Assembly: GCA_003213955.1 (NCBI GenBank)
Contig: QCMG01000002.1
Coordinates: 1 to 64,000 of the forward strand
Direction of reading: 5' to 3'
DNA: 64,000 nucleotides
DNA from: Prochlorococcus sp. AG-418-M08
GTDB taxonomy: Bacteria; Cyanobacteriota; Cyanobacteriia; PCC-6307; Cyanobiaceae
Shown: positions 56,279 through 64,000 of the stretch, piece after piece
Layout of the letters: every line of letters starts with the position of its first letter
Position numbering within the stretch: position 1 is the first letter of the stretch
The notes under the pieces: generated by a model
Databases searched by the model: none
What the model saw: only the letters and a program-made list of their open reading frames with translations
Told to the model about the DNA's origin: nothing
Position numbers and translations under genes: made by a program

Positions 56279-57526
56279 TTGGTAAGTACAATTCCCCGTA
56301 AGGATCAAAATAATAAAAATGATGATTTAAATCAACCTTCTAAAGAAGGAAGATTTGGAAAATATGGAGGTCAATATGTACCTGAAACATTAATGCCTGC
56401 GCTTTTTGAACTGGAAAAAGCAGCATCTGATGCATGGAAGGATGAAAAATTTGTTAACGAATTAAATCACTTACTCAAAACTTATGTGGGGAGAGAGACC
56501 CCATTATATGAAGCTAAAAGACTTACTGAACATTACAAAACAAAAACATCGACCAGCAGAATATGGCTCAAAAGAGAAGACCTAAATCATACTGGAGCCC
56601 ACAAAATAAATAATGCATTAGGGCAAGCTTTATTGGCGATAAGAATGGGTAAAAAAAGAATAATTGCAGAAACGGGTGCTGGGCAACACGGAGTTGCTAC
56701 TGCTACTGTATGCGCGAGATTTGGTTTGAAATGCATCATTTATATGGGAGCCGAAGATATAAAAAGACAATCATTAAACGTTTTTAGGATGAAGCTTTTA
56801 GGAGCAGAGGTAAAAGTAGTTACTTCAGGTACTGCTACACTCAAAGATGCAACTAGTGAAGCCATTAGAGAATGGGTATCAAATGTTGAGACAACACACT
56901 ATATTTTAGGATCAGTTGCAGGTCCGCACCCATTCCCAATGATTGTTAGAGATTTTCACGCAGTCATAGGCCAGGAAGCTAAAAAACAATGTCTAGAATC
57001 ATTTGGATCATTACCTGATATTTTGCTTGCTTGTGTTGGTGGTGGATCAAATGCAATGGGTCTTTTTCATCCTTTTGTAAAAGAAAAATCAGTGCGACTA
57101 ATTGGAGTTGAAGCTGCAGGAAGTGGAACAAATACTGAAAAACATGCCGCTACAATTACTAAAGGATCAGTTGGCATTTTACACGGCTCAATGAGTCTTC
57201 TTTTACAAGATAAGGATGGTCAAGTAAAAGAAGCACATTCTATAAGCGCAGGTCTTGATTATCCAGGAGTAGGTCCTGAACATAGTTATTTAAAAGACAT
57301 AGGAAGAGCAGAATATGGCTCTGTTACGGACACTGAAGCTTTAAAGGCTTTGAAACTAGTGAGTGAACTGGAGGGAATAATTCCTGCACTCGAAACAGCT
57401 CATGCCTTTGCCTGGCTGGAAAAATTATGTCCTACCTTGGACAAAGATACAGAAATAGTGATTAATTGTTCTGGAAGAGGTGATAAGGATGTTAATACTG
57501 TCGCATCATCTTTAGATATTGACTAA
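56279..57526 (+). CDS. trpB: tryptophan synthase beta chain
   Basis: TrpB joins indole and serine to tryptophan. The 415-residue PLP enzyme has [18 protein letters not shown], the PLP lysine in [17 protein letters not shown], the catalytic Glu in [11 protein letters not shown], and the phosphate-binding VGGGSNAMG. The start is TTG at 56279, just before VSTIPRKDQ; an N-terminal extension of about 20 residues precedes the conserved core. It is divergent from the SUI1-like gene with a 47-bp gap. trpA is not adjacent. Confidence 0.96.
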   Translation: MVSTIPRKDQNNKNDDLNQPSKEGRFGKYGGQYVPETLMPALFELEKAASDAWKDEKFVNELNHLLKTYVGRETPLYEAKRLTEHYKTKTSTSRIWLKREDLNHTGAHKINNALGQALLAIRMGKKRIIAETGAGQHGVATATVCARFGLKCIIYMGAEDIKRQSLNVFRMKLLGAEVKVVTSGTATLKDATSEAIREWVSNVETTHYILGSVAGPHPFPMIVRDFHAVIGQEAKKQCLESFGSLPDILLACVGGGSNAMGLFHPFVKEKSVRLIGVEAAGSGTNTEKHAATITKGSVGILHGSMSLLLQDKDGQVKEAHSISAGLDYPGVGPEHSYLKDIGRAEYGSVTDTEALKALKLVSELEGIIPALETAHAFAWLEKLCPTLDKDTEIVINCSGRGDKDVNTVASSLDID

Positions 57527-57877
57527 CTAATATCTAGGTATTGTTTGATCAATATACTTACTCCATCCATCTATGCCTTCTTCAAGATTCCATATCTCAT
57601 TTACTAGATTATTATCTAATGACCATTGTCCAAAATTATAACTTCTAATACCTGCATGACAGATAACTACAAACTTTTTATCTTTTGTATCACCAATCTT
57701 CATTTTTACATACTCAAGTGAAACTTTACTAATTGGTAAATGTAAAAATTCCCAAGGTAAACAAGCTATTTTGAGTTCTGAATCTTCTCTTACATCAAGA
57801 ATAATGGGATTTTCCTCTTCAGAATTAAACCATTCATTAAGGTCAAAAGCATTTATATTTTTAGGATAATTTCCCAA
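57527..57877 (-). CDS. single-domain rhodanese-like protein
   Basis: A 116-residue rhodanese fold with the N-terminal NPIILDVREDSELKIACLP and the active-site loop VICHAGIRSYNFGQWS, which holds the sulfur-carrying cysteine (CxxGxRS). The C-terminus reads IWNLEEGIDGWSKYID, a standard ending. Small rhodaneses transfer sulfane sulfur in thiol metabolism or tRNA thiolation; the substrate is unknown. It abuts the trpB stop with no gap. Confidence 0.9.
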   Translation of the reverse strand: MGNYPKNINAFDLNEWFNSEEENPIILDVREDSELKIACLPWEFLHLPISKVSLEYVKMKIGDTKDKKFVVICHAGIRSYNFGQWSLDNNLVNEIWNLEEGIDGWSKYIDQTIPRY

Positions 57878-57959
57878 TTTTTAGAATTAATTTTTTGTTA
57901 TTAACAATTTAATAAGTAAAGTTGCAAGATTATATTTTTTGTTAAAAATAAAAATAAAA

Positions 57960-59420
57960 ATGAATATTAAATTATTAACTTTAATAACTATATTATCCTT
58001 ATTGTTTTTCGGATTTGGGAAAACATCTTTTAGTTTAAATGAGGTAATCCAAGATGATATTTCAGAATTAAAAATTTTAAAGTACTTACCAAAAGATAAT
58101 AAAACAATCTTCATTTCTAATACTAATATTTCAGAAATTATTAATAATAAAAGCAAAAAGTATGAAAAAAAGGAGCAGGATACTGTTGTTTTGGTCAAAG
58201 ATATTATATTAGCTTATCTTGGTATTGATTTAGGAACAAAAAAACTAGAAGATATTTATGATAATGAACTTACAATAACTTCTTATGAAAATAACGAAAG
58301 AGACATAGATGATATTTTAATAATATTCAAAATTAAGGAAACAAAAGATATAGATGATATTTTAAACCTTAGTAATAAAATTGATGAGCCTAATAAATTG
58401 ATTAAAATATTTAGAGAACATAAATTAAACTATTTAAAATACATATATCGAACGAATGATAATTATATAATCACCTCATCTAATAAAAACTTAATACTAG
58501 ATGCCTTACAATCAAGTTCTTTTAGTAAAGAAACAAGAAAAAAATATTATCCAATTAACAAACTATTAAATGATTTTAAAAATGAACATAATATCTTAAT
58601 CAATAAAAATCACAAAGCAAATTACCTGTTAAATAGTGAAAATTATTCTCTAACAAAAGAAGATAGTTTAGTAACTTTATTTGATTTAAAAGATAAAAAA
58701 GTAATTTTAAAATCATATCTGATTAATAATAATAAAAGTTTAGATATTATGTCTTATAAAAAAATAGATAATAAAAGTATATTAGATAACACAAACTATC
58801 AAATATCGGTTTATGATAATTTATTGAATATAAATAAGTATCTTAATCATATTAAGATAGATAATTTTGAAAAAGCTATTTTTAAAGAATTAAATGAAAA
58901 ATTAAAACAAAATATACTTCTCTTAATTTCTGACGATAATTGGGTGATAGTATTTGATAAAAATAGTTTATCTTTTGAGGATATTAAGTTATTAGAAGAT
59001 TATCATAGAGATATTTTAAAAAATAATAATAATATTTATACAATATATTCAAAAAATAAACTTAAAAAAGAAGATAATATTATCAAACAAATTTTTTATA
59101 AAAATATTTTTTCTATTCAATCAGACAATCTAACCTTTATCAGTAATAGTTTAATAAATAACTCAGATATAGATTTAATTTCAAAGGAATTTTTGAATTC
59201 TAAAAGTAATAGTAATGCTAAATATTTTTTAAACAAAAAAATAAATCTTAAGAGTCCTTATTCTATTCAGGCTGAAAATATCTTTTATTTAGAAAATATT
59301 AATTCCTTTTTTAAAAATGTAATTAATATATCGATTATAGAATTTCAAGCAAAAATAAAAAAATCTATACCCGAGACGACTACTAATTATTTTACAGAAA
59401 CTAATTTGAAAATATTTTAA
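57960..59420 (+). CDS. DUF3352-like exported or membrane-anchored protein
   Basis: The 486-residue protein starts with a hydrophobic signal or anchor (IKLLTLITILSLLFFGFGKTS), then the segment LKILKYLPKDNKTIFISNTN, similar in character to the start of the cyanobacterial DUF3352 family. The rest is rich in Asn, Lys, Ile and Asp with few Gly or Ala. I choose ATG at 57960; an in-frame TTG at 57939 is also possible. The gene is markedly more AT-rich than its neighbours, which may reflect relaxed selection. No function is known to me. Confidence 0.65.
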   Translation: MNIKLLTLITILSLLFFGFGKTSFSLNEVIQDDISELKILKYLPKDNKTIFISNTNISEIINNKSKKYEKKEQDTVVLVKDIILAYLGIDLGTKKLEDIYDNELTITSYENNERDIDDILIIFKIKETKDIDDILNLSNKIDEPNKLIKIFREHKLNYLKYIYRTNDNYIITSSNKNLILDALQSSSFSKETRKKYYPINKLLNDFKNEHNILINKNHKANYLLNSENYSLTKEDSLVTLFDLKDKKVILKSYLINNNKSLDIMSYKKIDNKSILDNTNYQISVYDNLLNINKYLNHIKIDNFEKAIFKELNEKLKQNILLLISDDNWVIVFDKNSLSFEDIKLLEDYHRDILKNNNNIYTIYSKNKLKKEDNIIKQIFYKNIFSIQSDNLTFISNSLINNSDIDLISKEFLNSKSNSNAKYFLNKKINLKSPYSIQAENIFYLENINSFFKNVINISIIEFQAKIKKSIPETTTNYFTETNLKIF

Positions 59421-59506
59421 AAATTAAATTTGATTGATATCTTGTGGTTAACTAAAAATTATTTGACTATCTTATACCTATAAAGGATCTATATCGCATT
59501 AAAAAA

Positions 59507-60652
59507 TTGGACACTGATAAACTAATTTTAAAACCAGGATTAGAGGGTGTCCCAGTAACCAATTCATCAATATGTGATATTGACGGTAAAAAAGGGAAAT
59601 TATTATACAGGGGTTACTCAATTGAAGAATTGGCACAGAAAAGTAGTTTCTTAGAAACTACTTTTTTATTAATTTGGGGAGAATTACCCACAGCAACAGA
59701 ACTAAGGGATTTCGAACAAGAAGTCCAGATGCATCGGAGATTAAGCTTTAGGGTTAGAGACATGATGAAATGTTTTCCTGCTTCAGGGCATCCCATGGAT
59801 GCTCTACAATCTAGCGCTGCTTCTCTTGGTCTTTTCTACTCAAGAAGAGCGATAGATGACCCCAAATACATCTATAACGCAGTGATAAGGCTAATCGCAA
59901 AAATACCAACAATGATTGCCGCATTTCAACTTATCAGAAAAGGACAAGATCCTATTCAACCAAGAGATGATTTATCTTACTCCTCCAATTTTCTTTATAT
60001 GCTTACTGAAAAAGAACAGGATCCAATAGCAGCAAAAGTTTTTGATAGATGCCTAATTCTGCATGCTGAACATAGCTTAAATGCAAGTACATTCAGTGCG
60101 AGAGTTACAGCAAGTACTCTTACAGACCCATATGCAGTTATTGCATCAGCCGTAGGTACACTAGCTGGTCCTCTCCATGGGGGTGCCAATGAAGATGTAA
60201 TAGCAATGCTAGAAGAAATCAAAGAGCCGGAGAATGTTGGTTTTTTTCTGGATAATGCGATTCAAAACAAAAGTAAAATTATGGGTTTTGGTCACAGAGA
60301 GTACAAAGTTAAAGATCCTAGAGCAATTATTCTGCAAAAATTAGCAGAGGAGCTTTTTATCAGATTTGGTAAAGATGAAATGTATGAAGTTGCTAAGAAA
60401 TTAGAGTCAGAGGCAATACCAAGACTAGGACCTAAAGGTATTTATCCTAATGTTGATTTCTATTCTGGTCTCGTTTATAGAAAACTGGGTATCCCTCGAG
60501 ACTTATTTACACCCATTTTTGCTATCTCAAGAGTCGCAGGTTGGTTAGCTCACTGGAGGGAACAATTAGGAGCAAATAGAATATTTAGACCATCGCAAAT
60601 TTATACTGGTTCGCCTCCAAGAAATTGGATAAATTTAGAAAATAGAAAATAA
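59507..60652 (+). CDS. gltA: citrate synthase
   Basis: Citrate synthase feeds the partial TCA route that supplies 2-oxoglutarate. The 381-residue protein carries the catalytic residues in LHAEHSLNASTFSARV (His), GPLHGGANEDV (His) and the Asp region of GFGHREYKVKDPRA, with RIFRPSQIYTG at the C-terminus. Length fits the short bacterial type. The start is TTG at 59507. It precedes ndhA by 76 bp on the same strand. Confidence 0.96.
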   Translation: MDTDKLILKPGLEGVPVTNSSICDIDGKKGKLLYRGYSIEELAQKSSFLETTFLLIWGELPTATELRDFEQEVQMHRRLSFRVRDMMKCFPASGHPMDALQSSAASLGLFYSRRAIDDPKYIYNAVIRLIAKIPTMIAAFQLIRKGQDPIQPRDDLSYSSNFLYMLTEKEQDPIAAKVFDRCLILHAEHSLNASTFSARVTASTLTDPYAVIASAVGTLAGPLHGGANEDVIAMLEEIKEPENVGFFLDNAIQNKSKIMGFGHREYKVKDPRAIILQKLAEELFIRFGKDEMYEVAKKLESEAIPRLGPKGIYPNVDFYSGLVYRKLGIPRDLFTPIFAISRVAGWLAHWREQLGANRIFRPSQIYTGSPPRNWINLENRK

Positions 60653-60728
60653 TATTTTGAGCTTTTCATAAAAAACACACATATTGTTTATGAAGAGCTA
60701 ATCTATATAAATAAATAACAACAAAATT

Positions 60729-61847
60729 TTGAACACCGGATTAGATCTCGAATACAGTTTTAATGAAATCTTGAAGGGTTTTGGCATTCCCAGCGAACTT
60801 GCACATATAATTTGGCTTCCTCTACCTATGTTATTAGTTTTAGTAGCAGCAGTAGTTGGTGTTCTTGTAACAGTTTGGTTAGAAAGAAAAATATCTGCAG
60901 CTGCCCAACAAAGAATAGGACCTGAATATGCAGGAGCTTTGGGAGTACTCCAGCCAATTGCAGACGGTCTCAAATTACTTGTAAAAGAAGATATCATTCC
61001 TGCAAAAGCAGATTCAGTTCTTTTTACAGCAGGACCAATATTGGTATTAGTACCCGTTATTCTTTCATGGTTAATTGTTCCTTTTGGTCAAAACTTGCTT
61101 ATAAGTAATGTTGGTATTGGAATATTTCTTTGGATTGCTCTGAGTAGTATTCAACCGATTGGTCTTCTTATGAGTGGATATGCCTCTAATAATAAATATT
61201 CACTTTTAGGCGGATTAAGGGCTGCTGCTCAATCAATCAGCTATGAAATACCATTAGCTTTGTCTGTATTAGCTGTTGTATTAATGACAAATTCGCTAAG
61301 TACGGTTGATATTGTGAATCAACAAAGCAGTGCTGGGATATTGAGCTGGAATATATGGCGGCAACCTGTTGGATTTATAATTTTTTGGATATGCGCTCTT
61401 GCTGAATGTGAAAGGCTACCTTTTGACTTACCTGAAGCTGAAGAAGAATTAGTAGCAGGTTATCAAACTGAGTACGCTGGAATGAAATTTGCTTTATTTT
61501 ATTTAGGAAGCTACATAAACCTAATATTATCTGCTTTATTAGTTTCTATCCTCTACTTAGGTGGATGGGGGTTTCCCATACCGGTTGAGATTATTGCAAA
61601 AGTCCTGAATCTTCCAATTAATTCCTCTGTAATCCAATTATTCACAGCGTCTATAGGAATTATAATGACTGTTCTTAAAGCATATCTTTTAGTTTTCCTT
61701 GCTATTTTATTGCGTTGGACAACTCCACGGGTCAGAATAGATCAACTATTAGACCTTGGATGGAAGTTCCTTTTACCCATATCTCTTGCTAATCTCCTCT
61801 TAACGGCTGGCCTAAAACTAGCTTTTCCTCAATTTTTTGGTGGATAA
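60729..61847 (+). CDS. ndhA: NDH-1 subunit A
   Basis: NdhA (ND1 type) is a membrane subunit at the quinone site of NDH-1. The 372-residue protein has about eight hydrophobic helices and the signatures [43 protein letters not shown] and [29 protein letters not shown]. The start is TTG at 60729. It begins the ndhA-ndhI-ndhG-ndhE cluster. Confidence 0.97.
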   Translation: MNTGLDLEYSFNEILKGFGIPSELAHIIWLPLPMLLVLVAAVVGVLVTVWLERKISAAAQQRIGPEYAGALGVLQPIADGLKLLVKEDIIPAKADSVLFTAGPILVLVPVILSWLIVPFGQNLLISNVGIGIFLWIALSSIQPIGLLMSGYASNNKYSLLGGLRAAAQSISYEIPLALSVLAVVLMTNSLSTVDIVNQQSSAGILSWNIWRQPVGFIIFWICALAECERLPFDLPEAEEELVAGYQTEYAGMKFALFYLGSYINLILSALLVSILYLGGWGFPIPVEIIAKVLNLPINSSVIQLFTASIGIIMTVLKAYLLVFLAILLRWTTPRVRIDQLLDLGWKFLLPISLANLLLTAGLKLAFPQFFGG

Positions 61848-61916
61848 TGTTTAAGTAAATATACTTAAACATTAAATTAATCCATTAGAATAAAATAACT
61901 AAGGCATTTCTTTAAA

Positions 61917-62543
61917 ATGAAAGATTTTCTTCAAAAAGTAAATAGCTATATTAAGGAGGCTTTTAGCGCTAGTAAATACTTATATGATGGGCTCTCAGTA
62001 ACTTTTGATCACCTTCGCAGAAGACCCGTTACAGTTCAATATCCCTACGAAAAACTAATTCCTTCAGAAAGATATAGAGGAAGAATCCACTATGAATTTG
62101 ACAAATGTATTGCTTGTGAAGTTTGTGTGCGCGTTTGTCCGATAAATCTACCTGTGGTTGATTGGGTTATGAATAAGGAAACAAAAAAAAAGGAACTTAG
62201 AAATTATTCTATAGATTTTGGTGTCTGTATTTTTTGCGGTAATTGTGTTGAATATTGCCCGACAAATTGTTTGTCTATGACTGAAGAATATGAATTAGCC
62301 ACATTTGATAGACATAATTTAAATTTTGATAATATCGCATTAGGAAGATTACCTACAAACGTTACTACAGATCCATCTGTAAAACCTTTAAGGGAACTTG
62401 CATATTTGCCTAAAGGAGTTATGGATCCGCATGAAATTTCTCCTTCTGATCTTCGAGTTGGTAAACTACCTGAAGAAGTTTATGATTGGATGAAACCAGA
62501 AGCTAATGATAAAAAGGATTCTACTATCAAAACAAACAATTAA
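61917..62543 (+). CDS. ndhI: NDH-1 subunit I (two 4Fe-4S clusters)
   Basis: NdhI carries two iron-sulfur clusters that pass electrons to the quinone in the NDH-1 peripheral arm. The 208-residue protein has [17 protein letters not shown] and [16 protein letters not shown], each with four cysteines. An N-terminal segment, [20 protein letters not shown], is amphipathic and may touch the membrane arm. It follows ndhA by 69 bp. Confidence 0.97.
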   Translation: MKDFLQKVNSYIKEAFSASKYLYDGLSVTFDHLRRRPVTVQYPYEKLIPSERYRGRIHYEFDKCIACEVCVRVCPINLPVVDWVMNKETKKKELRNYSIDFGVCIFCGNCVEYCPTNCLSMTEEYELATFDRHNLNFDNIALGRLPTNVTTDPSVKPLRELAYLPKGVMDPHEISPSDLRVGKLPEEVYDWMKPEANDKKDSTIKTNN

Positions 62544-62555
62544 TTAAAATAATTC

Positions 62556-63155
62556 ATGTCAATAGCAGTAACTACACAAATAATTTGTTTTTCAATATTA
62601 TCGTTAGTAATCATAGTCGGAGCATTAGGAGTAATATTATTAGAAAATATTGTTTACTCTGCATTCTTACTTGGTGGAGTTTTCTTGAGTGTTGCAGGCT
62701 TATATCTACTTCTAAACGCTAGTTTTGTTGCTGCAGCTCAGGTTTTGGTTTATGTTGGCGCAGTGAATGTTCTGATAATTTTTGCAATTATGTTAGTCAA
62801 TAAAAAAGAAGATTTGAATCCGATAGATAATCTGAGGTCAAGGAGATTTATATCCACGTCAATTTGTCTAACTCTTTTAAGTCTTTTAATAAGAGTTGAT
62901 TTATCAAATATATGGGGTCTGTCCGATCCCAATAAGTCTATAGGTGAAGAATCCACAATAAGAATAGGGGAACACTTATTTAGTGATTATTTACTCCCAT
63001 TTGAAGTTGCATCCGTATTACTTTTAATGGCCATGATTGGAGCTATAGTTTTAGCTAGAAGAGATGTTATGAATAAAGATATTTCAACAGGATTACCTGT
63101 AGACCAAGAGTTGATTGAAAAATCAAGCGAACCTCTACTAATAAAAAAAAATTAA
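62556..63155 (+). CDS. ndhG: NDH-1 subunit G
   Basis: NdhG (ND6 type) is a membrane subunit of NDH-1. The 199-residue protein has five hydrophobic helices, the family segment [19 protein letters not shown] and [18 protein letters not shown], and a final [15 protein letters not shown]. It lies 12 bp after ndhI and one base before ndhE. Confidence 0.96.
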   Translation: MSIAVTTQIICFSILSLVIIVGALGVILLENIVYSAFLLGGVFLSVAGLYLLLNASFVAAAQVLVYVGAVNVLIIFAIMLVNKKEDLNPIDNLRSRRFISTSICLTLLSLLIRVDLSNIWGLSDPNKSIGEESTIRIGEHLFSDYLLPFEVASVLLLMAMIGAIVLARRDVMNKDISTGLPVDQELIEKSSEPLLIKKN

Positions 63156-63156
63156 A

Positions 63157-63477
63157 ATGAATCTAGAATCCATTCCACTTCAAGCTTTTTTAATTATTTC
63201 ATCAATATTATTTTGTATTGGTATTTGGGGATTATTAAATAGTAGAAATGCAGTAAGAGTTTTAATGAGCATAGAATTAATGTTGAATGCAGTTAATATC
63301 AATTTGATGGCTTTTTCGTCTTATATAGATAATAACCTTATTCAAGGTCAAGTTTTCACAATTTTTGTAATCACAGTTGCCGCAGCAGAAGCAGCTGTAG
63401 GTTTAGCAATATTATTATCTCTTTATAGAAATAGAGTAACTGTGGATATGGAAAGTTTTAATTTATTAAAATGGTAA
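63157..63477 (+). CDS. ndhE: NDH-1 subunit E
   Basis: NdhE (ND4L type) is a small three-helix subunit of NDH-1. The 106-residue protein shows [35 protein letters not shown] and [28 protein letters not shown], including the membrane-buried Glu residues used in proton transfer. It follows ndhG by one base. Confidence 0.97.
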   Translation: MNLESIPLQAFLIISSILFCIGIWGLLNSRNAVRVLMSIELMLNAVNINLMAFSSYIDNNLIQGQVFTIFVITVAAAEAAVGLAILLSLYRNRVTVDMESFNLLKW

Positions 63478-63486
63478 AAGTATTTA

Positions 63487-64000
63487 GTGAAACTTTCATT
63501 GGTACTCATAATTTATCGTTCTAATAGCTCTATTGCTAAAAAATCATCCGAATTTTGTGAGAATGCTCTTAAAGATAGAAATATTAAATCAAGAAGGATA
63601 GAAAGTGATTTTGATAAAAATGAACTTAATAAATATATTATCAATCTTAATTCACTACCTGAAGTAGTTATTGTTCTTGGAGGTGATGGCACTGTTCTCA
63701 AATCAGCTAATGCATTAGTTAACTATGATATTCCATTACTAAGTTTTAATATTGGTGGTAATTTAGGATTTTTGACTCAAGAGAAAGATTTTTTATTAAA
63801 CCATTCATTTATTGAAATTTTAGAAAAAGAAGAATTTGTAATTAATTTTAGAAACAGACTTCATTGTGATGTGTATAGATGTGAAAATCATAAAGAAAAA
63901 AAAATAATAAAAAGCTATGACGCATTAAACGATTTTTATTTTAAATCTGTTGAAGAAGATATTTCCCCTACTAATCACATTCAAATAGAAATCGATAATG
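63487..64000 (+). CDS. nadK: NAD kinase, 5' part (cut by window end)
   Basis: NAD kinase makes NADP from NAD. The reading frame starts with GTG at 63487 ([15 protein letters not shown]) and stays open to the end of the window, about 171 residues. The diagnostic GGDGT motif is present in [16 protein letters not shown], followed by [15 protein letters not shown], the second family motif. The C-terminal half lies outside the window. It follows ndhE by 9 bp and is likely read from the same transcript. Confidence 0.93.
   Translation, partial: MKLSLVLIIYRSNSSIAKKSSEFCENALKDRNIKSRRIESDFDKNELNKYIINLNSLPEVVIVLGGDGTVLKSANALVNYDIPLLSFNIGGNLGFLTQEKDFLLNHSFIEILEKEEFVINFRNRLHCDVYRCENHKEKKIIKSYDALNDFYFKSVEEDISPTNHIQIEIDN

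Overview
The window looks like a stretch of core chromosome from a high-light-adapted, low-GC Prochlorococcus (marine picocyanobacterium). The evidence is the very AT-rich sequence, dense gene packing with short gaps, cyanobacterial markers (CP12, NDH-1 subunits ndhH and ndhA-I-G-E, chlM, a phylloquinone gene set, DUF3285 and DUF3352 proteins), the cyanobacterial citrate synthase-ndhA order, and the pairing of a SulP transporter with an SbtA-like carrier and a small PII-like protein. The genus assignment is inference from gene content and protein character; no database search was run. I see no tRNA, rRNA, CRISPR array, insertion sequence or prophage.

Layout. 0-3 kb: a possible 42-residue peptide, an aspartoacylase-like gene, a Xi-type glutathione transferase and cp12. 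2.6-7.8 kb (minus strand): hemB, a glyoxalase-fold protein, mutS2, obg and a small conserved protein. 8-11 kb: a three-gene anion/bicarbonate transport operon (SulP, SbtA-like, SbtB-like). 11-15.5 kb: a thioredoxin-reductase-like flavoprotein, a coiled-coil protein coupled to an ABC1 kinase, and enolase. 15.8-22 kb: a ClpB-like AAA+ protein with a damaged first ATPase module, then secE-nusG-rplK-rplA-(L10 leader)-rplJ-rplL. 22-30 kb: rnhA, pyrD, a CobD/HisC-type aminotransferase, murG, an exported unknown, pgk, rbgA and rluD. 30-39.9 kb: a fused oligopeptide ABC ATPase, spoT/rel, a DUF2062 protein, mnmE, nadC, argS and a second aminotransferase. 39.9-43.5 kb (minus strand): prfB with a programmed +1 frameshift, DUF3285, ybeY, dgkA, trpG and a secreted metallo-beta-lactamase-fold protein. 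43.6-44.8 kb: glutaredoxin and glutathione synthetase. 44.8-49.8 kb: phylloquinone genes menF, menA, menC, menE and a DHNA-CoA thioesterase candidate. 49.8-57.9 kb: ndhH, rsmH, cysteine desulfurase, a LuxR-type response regulator, chlM, purE, cysC, a SUI1 protein, trpB and a rhodanese. 58-64 kb: a DUF3352 protein, gltA, ndhA-ndhI-ndhG-ndhE and the first part of NAD kinase, cut by the window end.

How it fits together. Most genes serve housekeeping and photoautotrophic metabolism: inorganic carbon uptake and Calvin-cycle control (SulP/SbtA/SbtB-like, CP12, Pgk), phylloquinone for photosystem I, chlorophyll/heme synthesis (hemB, chlM), cyclic and respiratory electron flow (NDH-1) and glutathione/redox metabolism.

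No obviously new multi-gene system is apparent. The points most worth a second look are: the ClpB-like protein lacking D1 catalytic residues; the flavoprotein that keeps its redox cysteines but has lost the NADPH-binding motifs; an SbtB-like PII protein without the C-terminal redox loop; a MenE that stops before the usual catalytic lysine region, next to a MenC with a Lys-to-Arg change; a metallo-beta-lactamase-fold protein without its HxHxDH motif; a perfect 11-bp hairpin in the menF/menA divergent region; and an NtcA-like site between pgk and rbgA.
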